From positions 3,162,001-3,226,000 of the forward strand of contig NZ_CP082249.1 of NCBI RefSeq assembly GCF_019879105.1: 64,000 nt of DNA, written 5' to 3'. Both the position numbers and the translations under genes were made by a program. Shown in pieces: positions 55,412 to 64,000 of the stretch; position 1 is the stretch's first letter; every line of letters starts with the position of its first letter. A model generated the notes under the pieces. The model saw only the letters and a program-made list of their open reading frames with translations, was not told where the DNA came from and ran no database searches. This DNA comes from Natrinema sp. SYSU A 869 (GTDB lineage Archaea > Halobacteriota > Halobacteria > Halobacteriales > Natrialbaceae).

Positions 55412-55678
55412 TCAGGGACCGTTGCACGCCAGCGTCGATCGGACCTGTTCGACCTCTTCGTCACACTCCGAACAGATGCGTTTCTCGGTAGCGATATACA
55501 CGTCGCCACACCGCGAGCAGTGAAAGAGATTGCCGAACGAATTCGAGACGCACTCCGCTTCCCCGTGGTCACCCTGGGCAGTCTCGTTGCCCACCATTCC
55601 CGTTTCGTCCGTCAGCGTCGACCGAACCTGGTCCCGAAGTCGACGCGAGAACGACGCTGCGCTTTGTCGAATCGTCAT
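55412..55678 (-). CDS. Small zinc-ribbon protein, 88 aa
   Basis: From the ATG at 55676-55678. The C-terminal half holds FHCSRCGDVYIATEKRICSE and CDEEVEQV, two Cx2C knuckles forming one zinc ribbon. The N-terminal 45 residues are basic then acidic, without a fold that I can name. Convergent with the VOC gene, divergent from pyrF. Probably a nucleic-acid or protein-binding small zinc protein. Confidence 0.75.
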   Translation of the reverse strand: MTIRQSAASFSRRLRDQVRSTLTDETGMVGNETAQGDHGEAECVSNSFGNLFHCSRCGDVYIATEKRICSECDEEVEQVRSTLACNGP

Positions 55679-55858
55679 ACAGTGATACACTAGTACATGA
55701 ACGAAGTAGCTGATGTCTAAAATATTTGGAACGACCCGGTATAACGTAGCACACGACGGGCTTACGGCATCGGGCCAACCGGCACTGTCGACGAGTCGTC
55801 CGCTCCGGTCGGCCAACCGGATAGCAACCTTTTCGACCATTGCGTGGCCAGTTCCGCC

Positions 55859-56659
55859 ATGAACTTCTTCGACCGCCTGCACGACCGCATCCGAACGGTC
55901 GACAGCGTCGTCTCGGTCGGGCTCGATCCCGATCCGTCGCGCATTCCAGATCACCTCCAAGAGTACGACCTCCCGCGGTGGGCGTTCAACCGCCGCATCA
56001 TCGACGAGACCCACGAACACGCCGCCGTTTTCAAGCCGAACGCGGCCTTCTACGAGGACCCCGACGGCTGGGCCGCTCTGGAGGAGACCATCGCCTACGC
56101 CCACGGGAAGGACGTACCGGTCCTGTTAGATGCCAAGCGCGCAGATATCGGCAACACGACCCGGCAGTACGCACAGTTGCTCGAGAAAGCCGACGCGATC
56201 ACCGTCAACCCCTACATGGGCCGGGATTCCCTGCAGCCGTTTCTGGCTGACGAGGAGGCCGGCATCTTCGTCCTCTGTCGGACCTCGAACCCGGGCGGGG
56301 CCGACATTCAGGACCTCGAACTCGAGACGGGCGAACCGGTCTACGAGCGCGTCGCGGCGCTGGCAGACCTCTGGAACGAGAACGACAACGTCGGGCTCGT
56401 CGTCGGCGCGACCCAGCCCGCGGAACTCGAGGAACTGCGCGAGCAGGTACCGGACCTCCCCTTCCTCGTCCCCGGAATCGGTGCACAGGGCGGCGACGCC
56501 GAGGCAGCCGTCGAGTACGGACTGGCCGACGGCGTCGGGCTGGTCAATTCCTCGCGCGGGATCATTTTCGCAGGGGAAGACGACGGTGAGGAGTTCGCGG
56601 CGGCCAGCGGCCAGGCGGCGAAGCGGCTGAAAAAGCGGTTGAATCGGTATCGCGAATAA
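55859..56659 (+). CDS. pyrF: Orotidine 5'-phosphate decarboxylase (type 2)
   Basis: 266 aa from the ATG at 55859. The long (about 270 aa) type 2 class. The catalytic Asp-Lys-Asp set is VLLDAKRADIGNTTRQYAQL. VSVGLDPDPSRIP, AVFKPNAAFYEDPDG, ITVNPYMGRDSLQPF and FLVPGIGAQGGDAEAAVEYG complete the barrel. It makes UMP from OMP in pyrimidine synthesis. Monocistronic. Confidence 0.97.
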   Translation: MNFFDRLHDRIRTVDSVVSVGLDPDPSRIPDHLQEYDLPRWAFNRRIIDETHEHAAVFKPNAAFYEDPDGWAALEETIAYAHGKDVPVLLDAKRADIGNTTRQYAQLLEKADAITVNPYMGRDSLQPFLADEEAGIFVLCRTSNPGGADIQDLELETGEPVYERVAALADLWNENDNVGLVVGATQPAELEELREQVPDLPFLVPGIGAQGGDAEAAVEYGLADGVGLVNSSRGIIFAGEDDGEEFAAASGQAAKRLKKRLNRYRE

Positions 56660-56704
56660 AACGCTGACTGACTGAACTGATACCTTGTCAGCCGGCGGTT
56701 ACGG

Positions 56705-56974
56705 TTACTCGTGTTCGTTTCCGTCGACGCTCTCGCGATCGACTACCCGTCCCGCGATCCGACCGTCGACGACTCGGCCGACGATTTCGACCGTGACCGG
56801 CTCCGCTGGCGGGCGCTCCGCGAGCCGGTCCAGCCCCTCGACGACGGCGATGTCCATCGGACTGGTGTCGTTCGGATGCTCGGCGACGAGGGTTCCCTCG
56901 CGCTCCTCGAGTCGGCAACGAAACCGCTCTCCGACGCCGACTGACTCGCTGAGCAGGTCGCGAATCGAGGTCAC
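56705..56974 (-). CDS. Conserved haloarchaeal hypothetical protein, 89 aa
   Basis: TSIRDLLSESVGVGERFRCR, then LEEREGTLVAEHPNDTSPMD and VTVEIVGRVVDGRIAGRVVD suggest a small beta-barrel, perhaps TRAM/OB-like. It lies 27 bases downstream of the small zinc protein gene in the same direction, probably one transcript. No function is proposed. Confidence 0.7.
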   Translation of the reverse strand: MTSIRDLLSESVGVGERFRCRLEEREGTLVAEHPNDTSPMDIAVVEGLDRLAERPPAEPVTVEIVGRVVDGRIAGRVVDRESVDGNEHE

Positions 56975-57001
56975 GATATCGAGTTCATTCGTGGTCGTCG
57001 A

Positions 57002-57181
57002 TTAGAACCGGTTGATCTCCACGTCATCGTTCCCGGGATCCGGCTGAGCCTGCGAGGCGCAGTCGGCACACAGGTCCATGGTCTCCTTGAAGTGGACCTC
57101 GCACGCAAGCGTGCCGCAGTTGGAACACCGTTCCTGTGCGGGACGGGATTCACAGATCTGACAGAGGCCGCTAACACTCAT
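57002..57181 (-). CDS. Small zinc-finger protein, 59 aa
   Basis: From the ATG at 57179-57181. LCQICESRPAQERCSNCGTL then ACEVHFKETMDLCADC contains four Cys pairs or Cys/His ligands enough for two zinc sites, resembling HIT/B-box fingers. A short acidic tail follows. Such micro-zinc-finger proteins are common in haloarchaea. It probably heads a two-gene transcript with the gene at 56705. Confidence 0.8.
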   Translation of the reverse strand: MSVSGLCQICESRPAQERCSNCGTLACEVHFKETMDLCADCASQAQPDPGNDDVEINRF

Positions 57182-57371
57182 ACTACTCGTAGGGTCTCGA
57201 GCGTCTTGAAAGCGGCCCCGGAATGCGTCGACGGTGGGTCCCCATCGAGTATGGTATAGGAGGAGAGAGCGTCTCACTCGACACAGTTGTCGTCTGTTCG
57301 AACCCACCCGAACGAGTCACCGGCAGGCACTCACGCTCTCCGGCGCTGCCCTCTCGACGCGATCACTATCG

Positions 57372-57445
57372 GAGCCACTGAAAGTCACTGCACACCTGAT
57401 CGCATGACAGCTGTGCGATCAGCGTGTAAATCGTTTCAGTGGCTA
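57372..57445. mobile_element. 74-bp palindromic MITE-like element, copy 2
   Basis: Flanked by the duplication ctatcg at 57366-57371 and 57446-57451. Ends are gagccactgaaa and tttcagtggcta. Same length as copy 1 (38434-38507), 64/74 identical, in the same orientation. This copy lies in an intergenic region and disrupts no gene. Confidence 0.85.
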
Positions 57446-57516
57446 CTATCGCTGTACCAGCGGGGCGACAGTCCCTCCAATAGTTCGATTGTGCGGTAGT
57501 GTATAACTCAATATTG

Positions 57517-57550
57517 CGGCTATAGAGGGGGTTCAAATCCTCGCTTTCGC
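57517..57550 (+). other. tRNA T-arm-like fragment
   Basis: The sequence gagggggttcaaatcctc has the invariant T-loop ttcaaat (57532-57538) between partly complementary stems. No D arm or anticodon arm can be folded before it. It may be the remnant of a tRNA-derived attachment site. Confidence 0.3.
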
Positions 57551-57628
57551 ATCGATGCATAGCAATGCCATGACAATTATTGTCAATGCACAGGAAGGCT
57601 TTTGCCATGTGCCCAACTACCAGGGGGT

Positions 57629-59233
57629 ATGAGCCGTGACCGGGCTCTCCTCGAGCGAGCCCTGGACCGTGGCGAACAGGACGGTGGCAACGTCGAGTTC
57701 AAGGAACGACTGTCACGAGACGTCCACCTCGAGGGTGGACGGCGGGAGAGCCTAGCCGCGCAACTCCGACATCGACTCCTCTCGGGCGATGGCGAGGCAA
57801 CGTACGTGGTCGGCGTTACCGACGACGGCGGTCTCGCCGGAATCGATCCTGACACCTTCTCCGAAACGATGGACGTCCTCTCCCTCCTCGCCGAGGAGGC
57901 CGACGCCCATATCGAAGACGTCCAGACCTGGGGAATAAACGGAGGATTGGTGGGGGTCGCACAGGTTCGTGAGGGCGGCGTCCTCGAGACGGACGACGAA
58001 CACGTTGTCGTCGGGACGGCGGGCCACGTCGACCACGGGAAGAGTACACTCGTCGGCTCGCTCGTAACCGGCAAGCCCGACGACGGAGACGGTGCAACCC
58101 GCGCGTTCCTCGACGTGCAGCCCCACGAGGTCGAGCGCGGCCTCTCGGCCGACCTGTCCTACGCCGTCTACGGCTTCGACGACGACGATGGACCAGTTCG
58201 AGTGCGGAATCCGAACCGCAAGGCCGACCGCGCCGAAGTCGTCCAGGAGGCCGACCGGCTCGTCTCCTTCGTCGACACCGTCGGCCACGAGCCGTGGCTC
58301 CGGACGACGATCCGCGGCCTCGTCGGCCAGAAACTCGACTACGGACTGCTGGTCGTCGCCGCCGACGACGGGCCGACCCGGACGACGCGAGAACACCTCG
58401 GGGTCCTGCTCGCCACCGACCTCCCGACGATCGTCGCGATCACGAAGACCGACACCGTCGATGAGGAGCGCATCGAGGAGGTCGAACGCGAGGTCGAACG
58501 ACTCCTTCGAGAGGTCGACAAGTCGCCGCTGCGGGTCAGCCGTCATGGCGTCGACGCCGCGATCGAAGAGGTCAGCGAGCGAGTCGTTCCGATCGTCGAA
58601 ACCAGCGCGATCACGATGGACGGCCTCGAGACGCTGGACGAACTGTTCGACCGGCTTCCGAAGACGTCACAGGACACCGGCGAGTTCCGGATGTACGTCG
58701 ACCGCAGCTACTCGGTCACCGGCGTCGGTGCGGTCGCCTCGGGGACGGTGATGGCCGGCGAGGTCGAGGCCGGCGACAAACTCCTGATCGGCCCGATGAC
58801 GGACGGTCGCTTCCAAGAGGTCGAAGTCCGTTCGATCGAGATGCACTACCACCGGGTCGACACAGCGCAGGCGGGTCGGATCGTCGGTATCGCGCTTAAA
58901 GGCATCAAGGAGAGTGCGATCGAGCGCGGCATGGTCTTGCTCCCCCGGGATGCCGACCCCGAACCCGTCCGAGAGTTCGAAGCCGAAGTCATGGTGCTCA
59001 ACCATCCCACTCGGATCGGCGAGGGATACGAGCCCGTCGTCCACCTCGAGACGATCGGTGAAGCCGCAGCCTTCTATCCCGAGAACGGTCGCCTCCTCCC
59101 GGGCGATACGGGCAAGAGCACCGTCCGGTTCAAGTTCCGCCCGTACCTCGTCGAAGAGGGTCAGAAGTTTGTCTTCCGTGAGGGTCGCAGCAAGGGTGTC
59201 GGTACAGTTACCGACGTGTCCCCGATGGGGTGA
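57629..59233 (+). CDS. GTPBP1-like translational GTPase
   Basis: 534 aa from the ATG at 57629. A roughly 115-residue N-terminal domain (FKERLSRDVHLEGGRRESLA, YVVGVTDDGGLAGIDPDTF) precedes the GTPase: G1 GTAGHVDHGKSTLVG, G3 VDTVGHEPWLRT, G4 AITKTDTVDEE, G5 VETSAITMDGL. Two EF-Tu-like beta barrels follow (SYSVTGVGAVASGTVMAGEV, RPYLVEEGQKFVFREGRSKG). The archaeal GTPBP1/2 family is linked to translation quality control or mRNA decay in eukaryotes; the archaeal role is unknown. Confidence 0.92.
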   Translation: MSRDRALLERALDRGEQDGGNVEFKERLSRDVHLEGGRRESLAAQLRHRLLSGDGEATYVVGVTDDGGLAGIDPDTFSETMDVLSLLAEEADAHIEDVQTWGINGGLVGVAQVREGGVLETDDEHVVVGTAGHVDHGKSTLVGSLVTGKPDDGDGATRAFLDVQPHEVERGLSADLSYAVYGFDDDDGPVRVRNPNRKADRAEVVQEADRLVSFVDTVGHEPWLRTTIRGLVGQKLDYGLLVVAADDGPTRTTREHLGVLLATDLPTIVAITKTDTVDEERIEEVEREVERLLREVDKSPLRVSRHGVDAAIEEVSERVVPIVETSAITMDGLETLDELFDRLPKTSQDTGEFRMYVDRSYSVTGVGAVASGTVMAGEVEAGDKLLIGPMTDGRFQEVEVRSIEMHYHRVDTAQAGRIVGIALKGIKESAIERGMVLLPRDADPEPVREFEAEVMVLNHPTRIGEGYEPVVHLETIGEAAAFYPENGRLLPGDTGKSTVRFKFRPYLVEEGQKFVFREGRSKGVGTVTDVSPMG

Positions 59234-59503
59234 CCACCTTCAGTCACGTTCCGCTCGAGCCGGTTCTCTCCCGGAGCGACCAGTGTCACCGCTCGTACAC
59301 CATCGGAGTGTACTGAGATTCCCGACGGTTCGGGCTCGGTTTCGCCGTCGATACAGCCAAACGACCACCGCTCGTTCGGTCACCGTTTCGAACGTCCACT
59401 CTCATCCGGTTTGATCCATAACAGGTATACATTAGACGAGGCTAAACCACGGTATGATTGGTGGCGTTATTGAGCAACTGCGCTCTTCCACCGCTCGGTA
59501 CGC

Positions 59504-60199
59504 ATGACTGGCTGGCTCGAGGTCCTTGTCGCCGCGTTCGTCCTGCAGCTAACGGTGCTCCCCGGCGAGAAGGTACAGTTCATCATCGCGGGTCTCGCGA
59601 CTCGATTCAACCCCTGGATCGTGGTCGCCGCCGCGGGGAGCGCCTTCGCCGGATGGACGGCCCTCGAGATAGCCTTCGGTGCGGCGATTCAGGGCATCCT
59701 CCCGACCGTATATCTCGATGCGATCACGGCGGGACTGTTCTTGCTCTTCGCGGCGCTACTCATCAGGTCGGCACCCGAGACAAGTCAGCGGCCGGCCGCG
59801 ACGAACGGCGGCACGGCGACGGCCGACGCGATCGATATCTCGGTCTTCGGGTACGACGTTCCGCCGTATCTCCGCGGGTTCGTTCCCATCTTCGCCCTGA
59901 TGGCCGTCGGGGAGTTCGGCGACAAGACCCAACTCGTTACCATCGGGCTCGCCGTGCAGTACGGCGCTCACCCAGCGATCTGGGCCGGCGAAATGCTCGC
60001 GATCGTTCCCGTGAGCGCGGCTAATGCCTACTTCTTCCACATGTTCTCCCACCGATTCGATGCCAGGCTGGCCCACCTCGCCGGTGCGGGGCTCTTCCTC
60101 TTTTTCGGACTCGATACGGTGTTGCAGATAGTTGCGGGCGTTTCAGTCTGGGAGACGATCGTCGAGACGATCACGTCCGTGGTCCTCGGATTCGTTTGA
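59504..60199 (+). CDS. TMEM165/GDT1-family (UPF0016) cation transporter
   Basis: 231 aa with about six helices in two repeats. The second repeat has the full signature LMAVGEFGDKTQLVTIGLAV (ExGDKT). The first has the degenerate LTVLPGEKVQFIIAGLATRF. A Gly/Thr-rich loop separates them. Family members exchange Mn2+ or Ca2+ for protons. Preceded by about 270 gene-free bases. Confidence 0.9.
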   Translation: MTGWLEVLVAAFVLQLTVLPGEKVQFIIAGLATRFNPWIVVAAAGSAFAGWTALEIAFGAAIQGILPTVYLDAITAGLFLLFAALLIRSAPETSQRPAATNGGTATADAIDISVFGYDVPPYLRGFVPIFALMAVGEFGDKTQLVTIGLAVQYGAHPAIWAGEMLAIVPVSAANAYFFHMFSHRFDARLAHLAGAGLFLFFGLDTVLQIVAGVSVWETIVETITSVVLGFV

Positions 60200-60387
60200 T
60201 CAACCCTCGAGTGCCAAGACAGAGTAGTAGCCATCCTTCCGTCGTATCGACAGTTCGGGACGCGAAACGGGCGGCAAATCGATGTATCACGGCTACTCAT
60301 ATCGAAATCCGGTGGAACGACTCGAGCCCACTGGTCCGATCGAAACCAAAGTTGGTATGTCCACCTCGGTTCCTCGGCTAGGACAAG

Positions 60388-61173
60388 ATGGTACAGACGA
60401 GCGTTATCGGTTGTGGAAATATGGGGAGTGCCCTGATAAAGGGACTCCATCGATCGGGGAATCACACGGTGACCGCGTGTGACCTCGATCCCGACGCACT
60501 CGAGTCGGTCGCCGACTACGTCGACCACACGACGACGGACGTGTCGGAAGCGACCGAGTCGAACGTAGTTATCGTCGCGGTGAAACCGGACATCGTCGGC
60601 GCGGTGCTGGATGATCTCGATCTCTCGCCGGAGCAGACGCTGCTCTCTATCGCTGCGGGCGTCTCCACCGACTACGTCGAAGCGCGGACCGACGCGAACG
60701 TCGTCCGAATCATGCCCAACCTCGCGGCCGAGACGGGCGATATGGCGGCGGCCGTGACCACCGAGGGCATCACTGATGAGGTGCGGACACTGCTCGACGA
60801 CGTCGGCGAGTTCGCCGAGATCGACGAGGAGAAAATGGACATCGCGACCGCGGTCAACGGGAGCGGCCCCGCCTTCGTCTTCTATCTCATCCAGGCGATG
60901 GCCGACGCGGGCGTCGAGGGCGGGCTCGAGCCCGACGACGCCGAGACGCTGGCCGCACAGACGTTCAAAGGTGCGGCCGAGACCGTCCTCCGGTCGGACC
61001 GGAGCGTCGAGGAACTGATCGACGCCGTCTGTTCACCCAATGGGACGACCATCGAAGGCATGGAAGTCCTCTGGGACAGCGACGCCGAGGCGGACGTCGC
61101 CGAGGCAGTGGCCGCGGCCAAAGAACGCTCGACAGAACTCGCGAACGAATTCGACAGTGAGGACGATGCATAA
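60388..61173 (+). CDS. proC: Pyrroline-5-carboxylate reductase
   Basis: 261 aa. NAD(P) loop [52 protein letters not shown] and the C-terminal [20 protein letters not shown], then [13 protein letters not shown]. It makes proline from pyrroline-5-carboxylate, the last step of the glutamate route. First gene of proC-proB-proA: its stop overlaps the proB start by eight bases. Confidence 0.97.
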   Translation: MVQTSVIGCGNMGSALIKGLHRSGNHTVTACDLDPDALESVADYVDHTTTDVSEATESNVVIVAVKPDIVGAVLDDLDLSPEQTLLSIAAGVSTDYVEARTDANVVRIMPNLAAETGDMAAAVTTEGITDEVRTLLDDVGEFAEIDEEKMDIATAVNGSGPAFVFYLIQAMADAGVEGGLEPDDAETLAAQTFKGAAETVLRSDRSVEELIDAVCSPNGTTIEGMEVLWDSDAEADVAEAVAAAKERSTELANEFDSEDDA

Positions 61174-61999
61174 GGGACTCGAGGAGTCGGCCGTCACAGA
61201 GGCACGACAGCTCGCGGCCAACGCCGACCGCGTGATCGTCAAGGCCGGGACGAACTCCCTGACCGACGAGGACTCCAATCTGGACGACGAGAAACTCAAC
61301 AAACTCGTTGACGACATCGAGGACCTCCTCGAACGCGACAAGGAAGTCATCCTCGTCTCGTCGGGCGCAATCGGGGCCGGTACCGGCCGGATCGAGCAGG
61401 CCAACGAGACCGTCGAGGAATCGCAGGCCCTCTCGACGGTCGGACAGAGCCACCTCATGCACCGTTACACCGAGAGCTTCGGGCGGTACGATCGGAAGGT
61501 GGCCCAACTCCTCCTTACCCAGCACGACCTCGAGAACCCCGAGCGGTTCACGAACTTCCGGAACACGGTCGAGACGCTGCTGGACTGGGGCGTCGTCCCG
61601 ATCATCAACGAGAATGACGCCGTCGCGACCGAGGAGATCCGGATCGGCGACAACGACATGCTCTCGGCGGCGGCGACGATGGGCGTCGACGCCAACCTGC
61701 TCGTCACGCTGACCGACGTCGGCGGCGTCTACACCGGCAACCCGAAACACGATCCCGACGCCGATCGCATCGAAGCGGTCGGCACGAACTACGACACGGT
61801 CCAGGAGATCATCTCCGAGAGCACGTCCGACGGGTTCGGCGGCATCCAGACGAAAGTCGAGGGCGCACGTGACGTCAGCGAGCACGGGGTGCCAGCCTTC
61901 ATCGCGAAGTCTACCGAGCCCGACATCCTCGAGAAGATCGCTACTGCCAAGCCCGTGGGCACCATATTCGTCCCCATCAACGGTGTGAGCGATGACTGA
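61166..61999 (+). CDS. proB: Glutamate 5-kinase
   Basis: 277 aa from the ATG at 61166. [70 protein letters not shown] and [20 protein letters not shown] give the amino acid kinase fold. There is no C-terminal PUA domain. It phosphorylates glutamate in the first proline step. It overlaps proC and proA by eight bases each, so coupling is tight. Confidence 0.97.
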   Translation: MHKGLEESAVTEARQLAANADRVIVKAGTNSLTDEDSNLDDEKLNKLVDDIEDLLERDKEVILVSSGAIGAGTGRIEQANETVEESQALSTVGQSHLMHRYTESFGRYDRKVAQLLLTQHDLENPERFTNFRNTVETLLDWGVVPIINENDAVATEEIRIGDNDMLSAAATMGVDANLLVTLTDVGGVYTGNPKHDPDADRIEAVGTNYDTVQEIISESTSDGFGGIQTKVEGARDVSEHGVPAFIAKSTEPDILEKIATAKPVGTIFVPINGVSDD

Positions 62000-63329
62000 A
62001 ACCGACATCGAAGACGACGTCGAGGAGGCACAGAGCGCGGCCTTAGAGCTCGCGAAACTGTCCGACGAAGAGCGGAGGCGAGCGCTTCGAGAGATCGCCG
62101 ACGCGATCGAAGCCCGCACCGACGAGATCCTCGCGGAAAACGAGAGGGACGTCGAGGAAGGCGAACGACTGCTCGAGGCAGGCGAGTACACGCAGGCGCT
62201 GGTCGACCGGCTGAAGCTCTCGGAGTCGAAAATCGAGAGCATCGCCGAGATGGTCCGCAGCGTCGCCGACCAGGACGACCCGCTCGAGAAGACGCTTTCC
62301 GCACGGGAGCTCGACGAGGACCTCGAACTCTACAAGGTCGCCGTGCCGATCGGCGTCGTCGGGACGGTCTTCGAGTCCCGGCCCGACGCGCTCGTCCAGA
62401 TCGCCGCGCTCGGCCTGAAATCGGGGAACGCGGTAATCCTCAAGGGCGGCAGCGAGGCGCTGCACTCGAATCGAATCCTCTTCGAGATCATCGAGGACGC
62501 CGCGTCCGAGGCCGGCATCCCCGACGGCTGGGCCCAGCATATCGAAGCCCGTGAGGACGTCGACGCTCTCCTCGAGATGGACGACGCGATCGACCTCCTC
62601 ATGCCGCGGGGAAGCTCCGAGTTCGTGAGCTACATTCAGGACAACACGAGCATTCCCGTCCTCGGCCACACGGAGGGGATCTGTCACGTCTACGTCGACG
62701 ACGCGGCCGACCTCTCGATGGCGGAGGACATCGCTTTCGACGCCAAGGTCCAGTATCCGGCGGTCTGCAACGCCGTTGAGACCCTACTGGTCCACGAGGA
62801 CGTCGCCGCGGAGTTCCTGCCGTCGATCGCGGACCGCTACGAGACCGCCGACGTCGAGATCCGCGGCGACGAGGCCACGCAAGAAATCATCGACGTGCCG
62901 GCCGCGACCGACGCGGACTGGGACACCGAGTACGGCGATCTCATCGTTTCGATCCGGATCGTCGACTCGATCGAGACCGCGATCGATCACATCACCGCCC
63001 ACGGCTCAAAGCACACCGAATCGATCGTGACCGAGGACGCCGACCGCGCGAGCACCTTCATGCGGAGTCTCGACTCCGCGAGCGTCTTCCACAACGCCTC
63101 GACGCGCTTTGCCGACGGCTACCGGTTCGGTCTCGGTGCCGAAGTCGGGATCAGTACGGGCAAGATCCACGCCCGCGGCCCCGTCGGTCTCGAGGGACTG
63201 ACGACCTACAAGTATCACCTCGAGGGTGACGGCCAGCTCGTCGCCACCTACGCCGGCGAGGACGCCACGCCGTTTACTCACAAGGAATTCGACGGCGACT
63301 GGAATCCCGGCCACCTTGCCGACAAATAA
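61992..63329 (+). CDS. proA: Gamma-glutamyl phosphate reductase
   Basis: 445 aa. An aldehyde dehydrogenase-like enzyme: [38 protein letters not shown], the catalytic Cys in [36 protein letters not shown] and [19 protein letters not shown]. It reduces glutamyl phosphate to glutamate semialdehyde, which cyclises to the substrate of ProC. Last gene of the operon. Confidence 0.97.
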   Translation: MTETDIEDDVEEAQSAALELAKLSDEERRRALREIADAIEARTDEILAENERDVEEGERLLEAGEYTQALVDRLKLSESKIESIAEMVRSVADQDDPLEKTLSARELDEDLELYKVAVPIGVVGTVFESRPDALVQIAALGLKSGNAVILKGGSEALHSNRILFEIIEDAASEAGIPDGWAQHIEAREDVDALLEMDDAIDLLMPRGSSEFVSYIQDNTSIPVLGHTEGICHVYVDDAADLSMAEDIAFDAKVQYPAVCNAVETLLVHEDVAAEFLPSIADRYETADVEIRGDEATQEIIDVPAATDADWDTEYGDLIVSIRIVDSIETAIDHITAHGSKHTESIVTEDADRASTFMRSLDSASVFHNASTRFADGYRFGLGAEVGISTGKIHARGPVGLEGLTTYKYHLEGDGQLVATYAGEDATPFTHKEFDGDWNPGHLADK

Positions 63330-63343
63330 ATTCTCTTTCCGCG

Positions 63344-63769
63344 TTACCCGCGTGCGGGAGCGGCCCGGTAGCCATCTCCCGGTTTCTCCGCGAGCCCGAG
63401 TAGAACAGCCCACTCGAGGAGTCGTTCAACCCGTTCGCGCTGGGCTTTCTCGTCCCGGTTCGAGCGTCGTCGCCAGTCGCCGGACTGCTGTCGCTCACTC
63501 TGGATCGCAGCAGCGACCTCGTTGGCAGTCAGCGAGCCGTCGGCTCGCTCGAGTTCGTCTTGCTCGAGGTCGTCCGGTGTGTCCGAATCGGTACGCGACC
63601 TCGAGCGCGCGCAGAAAAGTGAGCCACGTCGCCGCGTCTCGAGGGGTGTCTCGTCGATAAGATGTTGACAGCAGTCGTCGACGTCGCTGGCGGTCGCGGG
63701 GAGGGTTCGACAGACCGTCGCGAGGAGTGTGCGGTCCGTGGGCGGTTCGGGAACGGGCTTGAACTGCAC
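63344..63769 (-). CDS. Haloarchaeal hypothetical protein with an internal out-of-frame segment
   Basis: 141 aa from a GTG at 63767-63769, two bases after the mch stop, so translated with mch. N-terminal TLLATVCRTLPATASDVDDC and C-terminal ERVERLLEWAVLLGLAEKPG are good. The middle (about residues 46-62) is odd, whereas the next frame over the same bases reads DAATWLTFLRALEVAYRFGH. Two compensating indels at about 63630 and 63574 therefore appear to have shifted and restored the frame. The gene may be intact in the organism. Confidence 0.65.
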   Translation of the reverse strand: MQFKPVPEPPTDRTLLATVCRTLPATASDVDDCCQHLIDETPLETRRRGSLFCARSRSRTDSDTPDDLEQDELERADGSLTANEVAAAIQSERQQSGDWRRRSNRDEKAQRERVERLLEWAVLLGLAEKPGDGYRAAPARG

Positions 63770-63771
63770 GA

Positions 63772-64000
63772 CTACAGGTTGAAGGAGTCGACAAGCAGTT
63801 CCTCGTCCGTTTCGCCGTGGACGTACGTCGGGCCGCCGATTACGTCGATCGTCACCGAGGCGGGCGCGAAGAGATCCGACGGGACCTCCGAAAAGTCCCA
63901 GTCGAGGTCGTCGAAGACCTCGCCGAACGGCCGGCCGTGATCCTCGGCGGCCGTCGACGGGACCGAATCGAAGATATCGGCGTCCTCCCGGACGGTGAGA
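63772..64000 (-). CDS. mch: Methenyltetrahydromethanopterin cyclohydrolase, C-terminal part
   Basis: The frame is open from the window edge to the TAG complementary to 63772-63774, about 75 codons. The residues HGRPFGEVFDDLDWDFSEVP, DLFAPASVTIDVIGG and the end GETDEELLVDSFNL match the C-terminus of archaeal Mch. It hydrolyses methenyl-tetrahydromethanopterin (folate analogue in haloarchaea) in C1 metabolism. The rest of the gene lies outside the window. Identification is from the tail alone. Confidence 0.8.
   Translation of the reverse strand, partial: LTVREDADIFDSVPSTAAEDHGRPFGEVFDDLDWDFSEVPSDLFAPASVTIDVIGGPTYVHGETDEELLVDSFNL

Larger units (their letters stand above)
57182..57628. other. 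Gene-free region with a mobile element and a tRNA-like fragment
   Basis: 447 bases between divergent genes. It contains the 74-bp element (57372-57445) with its duplications and the T-arm-like sequence near 57517-57550, both listed. Short frames across the element repeat the pseudo-peptide seen at the first copy and are not genes. Confidence 0.6.

Noticed and set aside
57366-57608. Minus-strand 80-codon frame across mobile-element copy 2
   Set aside because: Its end is the element itself; similar peptide arises at copy 1 for the same reason.
60965-62242. 425-codon minus-strand frame over proC-proB-proA
   Set aside because: Overlaps three certain genes; Ser/Arg-rich with no domain.
1-64000. 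CRISPR arrays, restriction or toxin-antitoxin systems, prophage genes
   Set aside because: No spaced direct-repeat array, cas, methylase, toxin, capsid or integrase gene was found anywhere in the window.

Overview
The window is GC-rich chromosomal DNA from a halophilic archaeon, most likely a member of the Natrialbales (Natrinema/Haloterrigena-like). The evidence is the very acidic protein composition, the archaeal gene set (L15e, RIO2, GfcR, NcsA, the FtsZ2/CdrS/CdrL division locus, the tetrahydromethanopterin enzyme Mch), several haloarchaea-only families, and TATA-type promoters. No plasmid, prophage or CRISPR locus is visible. It reads as housekeeping chromosome with small patches of gene decay.

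Layout. 1-7.7 kb: 3' end of thrS, two small lipoprotein genes, the sugar regulator gfcR, a lone methylaspartate mutase S subunit, a universal stress protein, a fused E1 alpha-beta 2-oxoacid dehydrogenase and rpl15e. 7.9-21.9 kb: membrane and DUF2071 proteins, rio2, a lipoate ligase-like protein, nfo, an ABC-2 type exporter, an Acr3/BASS-like transporter, regulators and ncsA. 22.4-24.8 kb: ftsZ2-cdrS-cdrL and tRNA-Tyr, followed by about 1 kb of gene fragments. 25.8-29.1 kb: a MacB-like ABC system (one ATPase, two permeases). 29.9-38.6 kb: lhr, a broken histidine kinase, a polysaccharide deacetylase lipoprotein, archaetidylserine decarboxylase, and a haloarchaeal locus of a MinD-like ATPase with small companion genes, damaged by a deletion and by a 74-bp mobile element. 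38.8-48.1 kb: a DMT transporter, RNase H, mgsA, an atypical SDR and a copper chaperone/P-type ATPase pair. 48.3-55.4 kb: a methyltransferase, then DehI- and type II haloacid dehalogenase-like genes, a flavin reductase/peroxiredoxin pair, an Asp-nucleophile alpha/beta hydrolase and two VOC proteins. 55.4-64 kb: pyrF, zinc-ribbon proteins, a GTPBP1-like GTPase, a GDT1-family transporter, the proC-proB-proA proline operon and the end of mch.

Main points of interest. (1) Two 74-bp palindromic elements, 64/74 identical, are each flanked by a different 6-bp duplication (ctatag, ctatcg). This marks a small non-autonomous mobile element, and one copy has split a gene of the MinD-like locus. (2) The cdrL-cdrS spacer carries six gtcttac/gtaagac half-sites, candidate operators for division control. 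(3) The E1 component is a single-chain alpha-beta fusion. (4) Two unrelated haloacid dehalogenase folds lie divergently next to other possible xenobiotic enzymes. (5) Several otherwise intact genes are broken by one-base indels in homopolymers, which suggests residual assembly error rather than true pseudogenes. The two kinase remnants and the fragments after tRNA-Tyr look like real decay.
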